From assembly GCA_037178855.1 (NCBI GenBank), contig JASJZC010000001.1, forward strand, positions 1,178,001 through 1,242,000: a DNA stretch of 64,000 bases, written 5' to 3'. The translations under genes were made by a program, and so were the position numbers. The notes beneath the pieces are model-generated. The model was given only the letters and a program-made list of their open reading frames with translations, was not told where the DNA came from and searched no databases. The stretch is from Oscheius sp. JU75. Its lineage: Eukaryota; Nematoda; Chromadorea; Rhabditida; Rhabditidae. Numbering within the stretch: the first letter of the stretch is position 1; every line of letters begins with the position of its first letter. Positions 30,991 through 41,548 of the stretch are shown here, in pieces.

Positions 30991-32561
30991 TAACCCCTTT
31001 TCTGTCTTACTGTTCAATTCAATTAGTTCGCAATATTTTACAACAACAATTAACAGCTTTTTGTTTTGCTTTTGTTTCGTGGCCACAGACAAATAAACAA
31101 AGAAACAGAGTCAACCACAGACACCATCGCGCTTTCATAATTTAGATCTATTGCCGGACTTTCCTTGTTGTTGCACAAAGATGATGAAGGGAGCAGAAAG
31201 TACTTTTGCGTTGAAAATTCTGTGCTATCTGAATTGGCGCTCCTAAAAAATTTTTAGCGCGGAATTTGTGAGCTATACTTGACAAGTGACAGCGCTCCTT
31301 CCGGATAACAATCGTGTTCGTCTTCTCCCCATATCAGGGTTTTAATAGTGCTAAAAAATGAACGCATTGCCATCATTTTTGTACCTAAAAGCATTTTTTT
31401 CGAAACGTTCCTGAATATTAATTAGAGATTGCGAAATGGATGAGAATGATAAAAAAAAATCATGATAAAAAACGTCGTGCAATTAGAAAAACTGTTTAAT
31501 TTTATAAATGTAATTTATAGTAACCCTGCACTTCACTTACGTGCGGTGTCCAAAAACTCCGTAGACACGAGTATAGGAAAAATGTTCGTTTACTCAGCTA
31601 TAGTACGTAGCTCCAGAAAAAATGTGGATGTATTCCTACGCGTAGCAGTTTGCGTGTCTACCCTTGAAAGAAAGAAAGAGAGCTTAAAACTGAGAAAAAA
31701 AAATAATACGACCGGTCTCGAAGATGACGATACCTTCACTCTTATCAGACGCGGACAGGGGCCCTCGTTCAATAATGATGTGAGCAAAACATTTACTTTG
31801 CTAGTCGCCTGCTAGATAACTACAACATTTTTAACTTTGGGTTTATGGTTGTGTGACGTAATTCATTAACGTTCAGATCCACTTCAAAAACTTGAGTCAT
31901 TGACCACAAGATAACATTCCTTCAAAGCTACGAATTGGGATCAGAAAAAGTATGGCTTTGATGACATCACTGTTCTTTTGATTAAGGTTTTTGGGATGGA
32001 TAAAAGAAATAGAACCAAGCCAGCTGTGGATTACGCACTTGTTCTGTGTAAAGCAACAGCCTCCTGCTATAAGGCTACTCTCAGACTGAATTTCGATTTG
32101 CCAACTTTTGGCATCTCAAGGATAGTAGGCTTTTGGTTACTCTACAAAGTGACTCCGGATGCCTCTTATGGGCCCAGTGTCTGAGAAGTGGGAAAATAGA
32201 TAGTTTATCACAGGTCGACAAGGACAAGAAAAAAGTTCAGCATTGCCATAATCAGAGCTCGGAAACTTTACAGAGTGCTAAAAAAAGAAGTTGACAGGGA
32301 ATAGACGTGGACAGATGGCTCAGGCTGACGGACATCAAAAAGAAAAATCGAAAGGACGCTAAGGGCGTATTCCATGGAGATGTACCATTCCTCCCAGGAC
32401 CGGATGGAAAAAACTGACAATTAAATCTTGAGGTAGTGACTGCACATTTCTCGGCCTTCTTCGTTCAAACATAGCAATACTTCGTTACAAAAAAATGATG
32501 ATGGCAGTTACTGTCACCAGGTTTGTATCGGAATGTATTCTGTTCAGGCAGTGTTATATAG
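30991..32561. other. AT-rich region, no gene recognised
   Basis: Open frames at 31462-31815 and 31978-32184 lack homology, splice context and codon bias. A weak protein-like stretch GYHCSS/RMEKTDN-type frame near 32380 could be an old repeat. Nothing supportable. Confidence 0.4.
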
Positions 32562-33100
32562 TGCGCGTCATAACTATAAAGGTACCCCAGTTTTTAGCTG
32601 CAGAGACAAAACTACGCACTTAAAAAAAAATCTGACACTGTCATCTTTTTCACTAACAGCACTAACAAAACAAGTCATATAAATAGCTTAACGTTAAATG
32701 TTTCAATAGTCGGTGGCTTTTCCGTTGCGGGAGATCAACTGGAACAGACGGCTGTTCTTCGAGAGAGAAAGGTTTTTCAAAACGATGGGATTCAGGGCCC
32801 TCCAGGCGATAAGAATGGCATTCTTCAGCTCCTGTACAGTTGAGAACTGCTTGCCGCTCTGGTAGACCTCTCGAACTAGTTCCCCAGAGATTTTCAATCG
32901 GATTGAAATCGGGAGAGCAGGCAGGCCGCGGCATAATGTTGACGTTGTTGTTTTGCAGCCAGAGCCTAATGGAGTTGGATGAATGAATCGGCGCGTTATC
33001 ATGATGAAATTGTACATGCGCACTGTACATGCTACAAACTGAATTTGCAAAAGTGGCTCTTTCTCCTCCCAATAGGGGGAGGGTGTCATCAATAAAGGGG
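32562..33100 (-). mobile_element. Tc1/mariner transposon remnant (DD34E C-terminal half)
   Basis: The minus strand carries FHHDNAPIHSSNSIRLWLQN, then NNVNIMPRPACSPDFNPIEN and LWG. There are 34 residues between the aspartate of HHDNAP and the glutamate of NPIEN, the DD34E arrangement. Right after LWG a one-base frame change is needed to continue with ELVREVYQSGKQFSTVQELK and the end NGKATDY (stop at about 32703). The first catalytic Asp and the N-terminal DNA-binding part are missing. A terminal-repeat-like GCGCGTCATAACTATAAAGG lies at about 32564-32583. Inactive. Confidence 0.82.
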
Positions 33101-33689
33101 CGTGGTCAATAAGAGAGGATGTCGAAACTTTTTTGCTTTCTTTTTTGCACTCTTCTTGTTTGTTTTGATCGTTTTTGCGGCTAAAACAAGCCTTTAGACA
33201 AGCCGGAGAATAATAAAATAAACCAAACGAATAAACCAAACATAGTCCGTGTAACAAAACTTTACGGATCTAAGCATTTCTCAGCTCAGACGTGGTCTGC
33301 AATCTTGTACAGCAAACAAAAAGCTTTTGCAGACAAAAAGTTTAGCGATTTGAACTAATTTTCTAATTGAACAAGTTGGTTGAAAGTAAGGCTAAAACTA
33401 GGTAAGCTTGCCATTCGAATTTCAGGCCTTGGATTACATTTTGTAGCGTGGTTGTTCACTACAAACCTGTAATTTTTTGGTTGGTCTACATGTTTGCAAA
33501 ACCAAATTAAGCTCAGAAATATTAAGTCCAAGAATTAGGAGTTACTGCTGTTTCAGTTGGTAAAGTTTGTGCCTCGGATTATTACAAAAAAAGTAGTCTA
33601 TGCCGTAGAACAGTTCCAGATAATCCCAAGAATCAGCGAATATGTCAGCAATTGAAAAAATCAAGTTTATTTGTATAGTAATTCTCTGT
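33101..33689. other. AT-rich, no gene recognised
   Basis: Non-coding as far as can be seen; no second terminal repeat of the mariner remnant was found here. Confidence 0.4.
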
Positions 33690-34240
33690 GTCTCTATATG
33701 TACAGAAGCCTACCCGAAATCCAGATGTTTGGCTTTTCCAGGAGGTTCCTATCGAAAAACATCAGTTTTCCAAACACAGTGAACTTGTACACGAAAAGCT
33801 CGCGTAATAAAGCCTGTTCATAGGGCAGACGGCTATTATAAGAAGATAGTCCATTGTGAGTTGAGAGTCTGTATGCGTCTATCCTACGATATATATTACC
33901 GTTCACTAATAGCTTGAATACTGGTTTATTGGTTGGGGTATCGAGAGATATAGAAGGTGTTACATAATTATAGCGAGGAAGCCACACACTTACATACGAA
34001 CACGCGAGCACACAAGTCAAAGGGTCCTCCTCTTGGAGGCGGGGAATCTGGTCAAAAGGTCGGGAGCGACAAAGCCAGATTTAAAAACTTTGTTCCATTC
34101 CTCCTTTTTGACCTGAAAACGAAGTTCCTCACAAGTAGTACATTCAACAAAGCTAACTTTTTCAGAAAAATGCAAGCATTCAAGTGCTCCACTAGAGGCA
34201 ACATCCACCGTAGCCTGCAAGCATATTTTCGAAAGCAACC
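33690..34240 (-). pseudogene. Module X, copy 3 (degenerate)
   Basis: Minus strand about 34240-34110 reads ATVDVASSGALECLHFSEKV, close to the other two copies. The following exon begins VKKEEWNKVFKSGFVAPDLL and ends in a stop after ASKRRTL, without the KVDG...WLRG part. Downstream fragments FTVFGKLMFFDRNLLEKPNI (about 33750) and LSTHNGLSSYNSRLPYEQAL may belong to it. No kinase follows. Confidence 0.4.
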
Positions 34241-34511
34241 TTTTTTTGTCACTTTCCTTGGAGCCTATTTTTTGTTATTTTTCTTGAAGTAGCGCAGAGA
34301 AGATGACGAGAGTAGGAAATAACCGTGCTTAGGATGGTCTTCGTTCTTCGAGTCGAGTTTTCTAAAATTTTCTAGTCAAAACGTCGTTTCGAAACCGTAC
34401 CAGTGCTCCCTCAGGTCAACACGCATGTTCTACGCTTTTCCAAAACTTTAGTCTTTTCAAGCGATCAGGTAGTTGAGAGCTCCAAATACGGATTGTCTGC
34501 TTTGTAAGTCT

Positions 34512-34537
34512 GCGCGTCATAACTATAAAGGTACTAA
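34512..34537. repeat. Solo mariner terminal repeat
   Basis: TGCGCGTCATAACTATAAAG continues with GTACT and matches the sequence at 32562 in the same orientation. This is the end of a second, otherwise lost, element. Confidence 0.7.
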
Positions 34538-35009
34538 AAGTTTTTTAACCTTATTAAGAAGTTTGTATTATTGAGTGAGAAATTCGAAATCACGATAAGA
34601 GAAGTGCCCTAACCTTATGTAACAATATTTTACGATGTATGTTAGCACAGGATAGCCTGATCTATAAATTAGCCATTGGATCAGCGATGCAATAGTAGAT
34701 ATACAAAAAAAAGCTTCTCGAATAGAAGAGAATCTCTTTCCTTGATGCTCAGAAGTTCGGTCAGAGTATCGTTACGCATGGGAACCAACAATCCTTATCA
34801 GCAGACTGGCTTTCTGTTTCGTTTGAAGGACTAAATAAATAACTCTTTGAACACGTCTATTTTTATTACAAGCAGCTCAACTTTCACTCTAGTTACCGTT
34901 TTCTATCTTGTTTAGCAAAGCTGTAGTCGGTTAATTGAACTCCCAACTGTCAGGCAAACCCTCAAGTGAAGACACAACATTTTGGCACGAAACATTTATT
35001 ACAGAGGAT
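34538..35009. other. AT-rich spacer, no gene recognised
   Basis: Between the solo terminal repeat and the 3' end of kinase K2; no coding signal seen. Confidence 0.4.
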
Positions 35010-38000
35010 TCAGAAAGAGTTTCTTCTTTGTCGATGTTGATTCATGTACTCGACATCCTCTTCAACGATGATGTCTTTGACTTTGAAGCAAGATTTTTGA
35101 GCGACCTGGTGATATTCCTTCTGCAGACTCCGATACAGAAATTCCATTTTCGGTCGGTATTTAGGCCCTATTGCTGTCATTCTAAATTAAATTTTTTTAA
35201 CCACACAGCTCTCACTTACAAGAAAATCTGTTCAAGGGTCGCCATTGGAACTGGAGGGACTGGAGGTCGATATTTATTTTCTATAGCCGACCTCTTCTTC
35301 TCATATTCTCCCAGAAGAGATTTATATGTTCTGTAAGCGGATGAGTACATAAAAAACAGTTTTACATGGTGTCGAGCCCTGCTCCTCTTGATTTCTTCAA
35401 GTCTTTGACGTATTTATCTGTTACAGGACATCTTGCAAGGACCGGCAATAGTACTGTCTTCACATAGGAAGAATCGTCGGGATGCCTGTAAGTTTAATAC
35501 CGTTAGCTCTAAAAAAACTTTTCCCACTCTCTGAAGATAAGATTCCACCAACTTCTTCCCAAGCTAAAGACATCTGCCGAGAAAGAATACTTCTGACTCT
35601 CTTCCACCTCCCAAGCATTGTAGCCAGGAGTTCCACGCCCATGGTTGGTTATGAGTGTTATAGATTTTTCTGGCGTCGCCTTGCACAAGGACATGTCGCT
35701 TAGTTTCAGATATTTAAATCTGTCCGAAAGAAGCATGCTAAAATGATTTAAAACTATAATCTTTCCCTTACTTGGCAGGCTTGACATCCCGATGAATTAT
35801 TCGATTGCGATGAAGGAAGGCCAGACCACTGGCCCCTTGGGTCATCCAGTACAAAATTTCCAGATTGCCATAACTGTATTTTTTATTTTTGACAACTGAA
35901 ATGTCTAATTCTTCTGGCAAATGACTGCCAGTTACTTAAATCCAAGCTGCCATTCTCGCAGTACTCCATCAGTGTCCCTACCATTTTTTCTCTGTTGACT
36001 ACGAGTCCGTGAAGACGCACAATGTGAGCATGGGATTGCATCTGAAAGAGTCAGCCACTGTCACTGTCACAAACCGTCATCAGTGTGCTCATTTCAGTGC
36101 TAACATCCTCCAACGCATAGTTATTGAACTCTTTGTAGATGACATCTCTCCTGAAAGAACTCTCAACCCATTCTGGATAAGACAACTCACATAAAATCGG
36201 GGACTTTTGCCAAGTAGACACCGGCTTGTCCTCCCTCTCCTAAGGGTCTCAGTTTTTTAATCGTGCTCTCCTCGTAGGTTCCAGCGACGGTTTTCTACAA
36301 ACATATTATCGCATTGGATCAAATATATGCAACCTGAATTATATACTTCGTGTAATAGCTGTTCCAATCATTCTCGAGGTATAGCTCTCGAATTCGATTT
36401 TTGATCCCATTAGAATAATTTTTTAACAGATCCAGAAACTCTTTCCCATGTTCCTAATACTAAATAACAACAACATTAATGGCTTACTTCTCTCATGCTC
36501 TTTGAGACGTAAAACCTTTTTCTGACTTGCGGCTGATCACTGAGATAACGACCAAATGTGCGGAGGGCTTCGTCGATACTAGCGTTGGCAGTATCCTTGT
36601 GGTATTTCAGGTTAGTCTTAAAAAGTAATTGCCAGTTGTAACAAAAAAAACTTTCCTTAATGTAATGTTTGAACATATGGACAGCAGCAGTTGTTTCGTG
36701 CTGGATGTTAATGAACTGGGCATAAGCATGCTCGAACAAGACCAGACACTCTTCTTCTTCATGTTCTCGGCGATCAATGTAATCATGAAAAATTGTACGT
36801 ACCAATTTTTAACGGGTACATCCATTATAAAAGAGTTTGAACGGCAAGCATTTTTGCATTTTGAGTTTGCCACGAAATTCTTCGAAAAATGCTGCATTTT
36901 GCGGATTGTAATATGCATTTCCGCCCTTCATAAGTGACAGCATTATGAGAAATCTAGTTTTCATTGTAGAAGTTTAAGGCTGTTCATTTCATTCTGCATG
37001 CAAAAATTATATTAAACGCATACTTCTGAGCGTCAAAAGTTGGGAAATGGAAAAGTTAGTGGCGGGACCCAAATTCAACAAGTTTCCTTCAAAAAGTTTT
37101 ATTTTGAGAGGTAAAAATCTAGTTCTCTTTTCATTCTAAATTTTTTTTTTTGAAACTCCTGCAGAATGTTAACACAAGGCCCTACCTCTATTTTCCTGAT
37201 ACTTGAGGCCATTCGTTCTTTTATTGGATTCGACTGTGCTTCCATCACGTAACTTGAAAGAAACATAATTTCTCCATTGGTAACAATTAATTCACTCAAT
37301 TTCATATTATCTCTATCCTTTAACAGCTTTTCGTAACATTCCTGTATAGACTATAAAACGAAATTGATGTTCGAAAGAAATGTACCTTTTCATTAACTTT
37401 CTCCCGTAGCGTACCATCCCCATAATGCAATTCAACGTACCAAGGTACTCTACGAATACATAACGACAGGCCAATTGAGTTATTGGATAGTAGCTTCAAG
37501 AGTTCGTGTACCCGCTTCAACCTTCCTTTTACACCACCCTCATCCGCCTGAAACAAAATAAACTTCAGCAATTGCATGTAAAAGAACCTGTGCTTCTTGC
37601 AAACTTTCTAACTTGGACAAGTTGCGTTTAAGATGCCCTCTCGGGACGATTGTTTGAAATAACGGGTCAGTATATTTGAAGAGAGACAGTGGTTCTTCTG
37701 GTGTTTTTCCAGATAGTACTTCTTTAAGATGGTAAAGAATACATTCATTCCTGCATATATCATACTGCTCGTTGTACCGGGAAGCTGTTGCACGAAACAT
37801 AATCTCTGTCTAAAAAATATTGACTTCGTAGAGAGATAATTCTAAACTTGCCATGAGATCTTTGACGATTGCCGAATAATTTTGCTCTGCGATCGAGAGA
37901 TCTTTGAGGAAGCACAATTGAACGCGGGAAGATCGGTATTCCGGTTCAACTGGAACGATACGTTCGAAAATTGGACGAAACGTTAAAATGGCAAAGGATA

Positions 38001-38230
38001 AGAGCTGGGAATCTGCAAGTTAAAGTAATAGGTAGAGGGCTATGTGGCGTCATCCAAGCTCAAATAAACGTAAATCTCATTTTATGGTTTGATCAGAGAA
38101 GAAAAATGGGCTAGGCTAATACTTCTGGCTATAAATTACCGTTCAAAATGCTCCGCAGTATAACACCAAAACTCAAGTAAGGCTGTTCACTGGTAACTCT
38201 CCGTATACGCTGGGCGGCGACAGCACAGGA
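35010..38230 (-). CDS. Protein kinase, TKL-like, with helical N-terminal region (copy K2)
   Basis: Minus-strand exons: about 38230-38140, 38012-37852, 37809-37588, 37547-37386, 37350-37186, about 36790-36657, 36616-36488, 36453-36334, 36294-36191, 36150-36075, 36041-35936, 35895-35772, 35737-35528, 35485-35366, 35330-35220 and 35181-35010 (TGA). Motifs: GEGGQAGVYLAKV, VIYKEF, TEMSTL, MEYCENGSLD, HRDVKPAN, KLSDMSLCK (DMS for DFG), GTPGYNAWEV, FSADVFSLGRSWW, YRPKMEFL. Upstream residues such as FLKDLSIAEQNYSAIVKDLM and LYHLKEVLSGKTPEEPLSLF predict a helical region. A GC-AG intron (GCAAGT donor) follows exon 38012-37852. The donor after HMFKHYIK reads GAAAGT where K1 has GTAAGT, so that exon junction may be broken. 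A possible start exon, MSTTTLQNIVNRILDYERLP, lies at 38823-38671 but could not be joined. Confidence 0.68.
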
Positions 38231-38231
38231 C

Positions 38232-38645
38232 TTTTTAACCTTGCTTGTTTTCATATATTTTCCATTTCTTGCTATTTTTGTTGATATTTTGTGGTTGTTT
38301 TTCTATCGTTATGCTTTCCAAGCAAAATATAATTTCTTCCTCGCTAAAGGACTTCATCGCCAAAGAAGATCTCAGCTTTGCTCCGACCGCCATTGTGGTC
38401 TACTGCAACGTGATGGATGAAGCAGCAGACGTAGTCGAGGAAGAGACGATCGCATCGGACATGAAGGAGAAGAATTTAAAAGACGAGTCTTCCACTCATA
38501 TTTTTTGACAACTAATGTCGTGTTTTGTAGTGAAGATGCAAATAAGAGTCTCTATTTCGCTTGGAAAGCAAAACGATAGATAACCACAAAATATCAACAA
38601 AAATGACAAGAAACGGAAAATATATGAAAACAAGCAAAGTTAAAA
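38232..38645. repeat. Fold-back inverted repeat
   Basis: About 95 bp at 38232-38330 (TTGCTTGTTTTCATATATTT... to CTTTCCAAGCAAAATA) is the imperfect complement of 38560-38645, separated by about 230 bp. The loop includes an open frame rich in Glu/Asp/Lys that I do not count as a gene. Confidence 0.7.
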
Positions 38646-38936
38646 ATGTTGAAGAAATTTTGAACTCACGCCGCATTTTTCGGGATACGTGACAGACCGG
38701 ATTTTCGTAAACCCTTAAAAAAATTGGCTCGCTGCCGCTATTCGTTGGAAATAGACTATAGCTATCGTTTCGATATGGGAGGCGCTCATAGTCTAGAATT
38801 CGGTTTACAATGTTTTGCAATGTAGTAGTACTCAAAAGAATTGAAGAGAAGAAGGAAGTTCAGATTCCATGATGTCGACCTTTTTAAAAGAACGTATCAT
38901 TTTTGTTGCAACAACTCAAATTTTTATGAGGGGGTT

Positions 38937-39540
38937 TTAAAGTTCAAAAATCCTGTTGCCTTTTTTTGAGCCCATTAAATAGCACATACGTTTCCTGACA
39001 TGCTTTAATATTTCCGCTGTCGTGTAGCTTTGATATCCTTTTATATTCTTCAGAAGTGCGATATACTGCTCAGGAGTAATCTGAACCATTCGATACCTGT
39101 GTATGATAAAACCTACATTTTTTATTCCTTTCTTCAGGTTCATAAAAACGATTTTCAGGTAAAAGTGACAGAGATGATCAGTATTCTTGACGAAGACTTC
39201 GGCAACTTCGAAAGTGTGAATAGAACAAATTATCCTACCTCGGAGCCAAGTATCCACATTATCAAGAAGATCGAACAGCATGAGCCTTTTCCAATAACCG
39301 TCCACTTTTACACGGAAGATTCCGGTGGTAAAGTCAGATTCAACAGTTTCTTCCCATTCATCCTGCTCCACCTAAAACATTTTAGATTGGGCGCGCAAGT
39401 TGTGCAGTCCCCCTAAATTTGGCACCCGTTAACAAACTCACTAAATAGTTGCAAAAGGACTCGCCTGTTCAAAAATCACATATTCGGAAAAGTGCAAACA
39501 TTCTAGGGTACCAGTGAATGCCACGTTCCCAATTGCCTAC
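38937..39540 (-). CDS. Module X, copy 2 (unknown family)
   Basis: Minus-strand exon about 39540-39469 (AIGNVAFTGTLECLHFSEYV) is followed by a GCGAGT donor (GC-AG type). Exon 39371-39239 (VEQDEWEETVESDFTTGIFR, VKVDGYWKRLMLFDLL, TWLRG) comes next, then about 39214-38937 with FEVAEVFVKNTDHLCHFYLK, RMVQITPEQYIALLKNIKGY and QSYTTAEILKHVRKRMCYLM before a stop. Copy 1 at 29.8-30.5 kb shares exon lengths and phases. Function unknown. Confidence 0.45.
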
Positions 39541-41228
39541 AAAATCATTTTCAAAAACAAGAGCTGAAGCAACTAACGTTTGATCCACGTAGAAGAGATG
39601 AAGGGAGAAGGAAAAACTTATGCTTAGAATGTTCCTTGTTGTCTTTGTCGCACTTTCTGGAACAAAGTCACAGAAAAGAAGCTATGAAACCAACTTGACG
39701 AGAGACAGTGGTCCTTCTGGCCAGCAATCATGCTCTTTTCCAAATAGCAGTTCTTTCAAGCGGTAAATAAGTGGAAAACTCCAAGAGTGTAATTTCAGCT
39801 TAGCAAGTCTGAAAGTTTGGTGAGAATTTCAGGGGACTGTAACTGATCTCGTGTAACGGTGCTTCACAAAAAAGCTGAAAAGAGGTATTTCATAACCGTC
39901 TATTACATAACCGTCGCTTTCATAGCCGTCTATCATAATTATAAAACGATAGTTAATTTCATAATAGAGTAATACGAAGACCATCAAACAGAGTAATTCT
40001 GAGATCATCTCTGCGAACGAAGATGCCTTAGGAACTAACGGCTCTTATCAACAGACGTGTTCGCTTATTAAAGGACTGAGTTCCTCTTTGGACACGTATG
40101 TGTTTTAACTACAAGCAGTACTGCCACGCATAGAAGCTACCTCCATTTGAAACTCAATCCATTTTTTCAGAAAATTTAATTTTCGAGCTTGACCATGTCC
40201 CGCCCATAACAAAATCTGCACTTTCTTTCCCAAAAATATAGATGCTCTGGGACAGCGGTAGGTAAAGACAAGCCGATGACAACACAAAGAGACGGGCTTC
40301 CATCAAGAGCAGGCGATTACCAAAATAGCGAATGATTACGATTATCAATCGCATATTCAAAAATTTTGCGATTAGCAGTACACTATTTTTAGGGTTTGTA
40401 TATTTCAAAGGTACTGTTTTTGTATTGTTTTTGTGCTGCAAATCAATCCACGTAAGTCTGCGATCATTCTATGCCAACCTAACTCTCTCAGTGTGCCAGA
40501 CAAGAGAGAGTTCATCGAAAGCCAAGAAGGGCATACGAGTTCTTTTGTAAAATATTTATCCCTATATCGGTAGACAATAGATACATATCATATTCTAATG
40601 AATCATAAGCAGATATCAGTATTACACTGGGGGTCATTGAGCCAAGATGGGTCATCGCAGAGAAGAGAAATGTAGTAAAGGAATGAACAAGAATATACAA
40701 CCGAGACACGTATTTTCAAAGGCATTTTTGTTTCGTGTTTTCTAAGAAATTATTACAGCAAACGAAGTGAGTAAATGGGATACAGTAAACCCAGGGAACA
40801 CGTGTTCAAAAAAACCGGACTCGTCTATTTCTTCTTCTTGACTTCAGTCTTCTCGATGAGATGAGAAAGATCGCTTTACGACCCGCTGTTGCCTGAAAAA
40901 TAGTCATTTGGGCGGGGAAAACAAAATTCAAAGCGACTATTAGGCGGAAATAAGCTCAGGTTTAGCGTAGAGGAGTCCACAGCCTTACGCACTAGCTAGC
41001 CAGTCAGTGTTACTTTTGAAAACCGAACTCTCTTAAATGTTTCAATACGCTTTTACCTCCTAGTTTTAAAAATCGGATGTTAAAAAGATTTTGTTAGACA
41101 ACTCAAACGTAAGCGTGTTTTTTCAAGAATCTGATTAGGCTTGTACAGAATTTGTTAGTACCACCACGCTACTTCTGTCTTACTTTAGAGAGATGTCGAC
41201 TGTCAGCTTTCGAGAACAACTTTTAATA
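39541..41228. other. AT-rich end of the island, no gene recognised
   Basis: A fragment resembling SLVSLFKYTD-type sequence of kinase K2 (GPSGQQSCSFP... near 39710-39760) suggests another degraded copy. Near 40850 the minus strand reads HLIEKTEVKKKK then stop, lysine-rich and gene-end-like, but with an in-frame stop just upstream. Nothing else supportable. Confidence 0.35.
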
Positions 41229-41392
41229 CTATACAAAAAGTTTTTATTACAGAAATTACATTGAGCAAGCTTTCAATTTACGAAGTCTCTCTCCCTTCAA
41301 GGCTTGGCTGAAAAAGATTCTTATATTTTGGTACCCTGGACAGAGAGTGAGTACATACTCGACATTACCCTGCTTCTGTCTAACATTCGGAC
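41229..41392. repeat. Segment duplicated downstream of both TEP genes, copy 2
   Basis: Matches 17136-17292 closely, and the minus-strand frame KQGNVEYVLTLC through ALKGERLRKLK stays open. It lies 160 bp past the TEP copy 2 stop. Confidence 0.8.
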
Positions 41393-41548
41393 AAGCATGC
41401 CTTAACCTCTCTGCAAATCAAGTTTATTTAGAAATATGCACACAGACAAAACAACGAGTTTCATCAATCACACTGACAAATAAAAGTCGAACCGTATTCT
41501 GTGGAATCTGTAAGGAGAGAAGAGAGGAGGTTATGGTAACACACTCGG

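Noticed and set aside
30674-31096. Long open frames rich in Ser/Leu/Cys (also at 12597, 50041, 53620, 60893, 62546)
   Set aside because: They are translations of TCTCTGTC simple repeats, open in several frames and on both strands.
31978-32184. 68-residue frame near the mariner remnant as a second transposase part
   Set aside because: It is on the opposite strand and contains none of the DDE or helix-turn-helix patterns.
38245-38508. 87-residue frame with hydrophobic N-terminus and acidic tail
   Set aside because: Its first part is one arm of the fold-back repeat and the rest is loop sequence. No splice or start context supports a gene.
40840-40920. Lysine-rich gene end (HLIEKTEVKKKK) resembling a ribosomal-protein tail
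   Set aside because: The frame has a TAA just upstream and no other exon was found. Probably a relic or chance.
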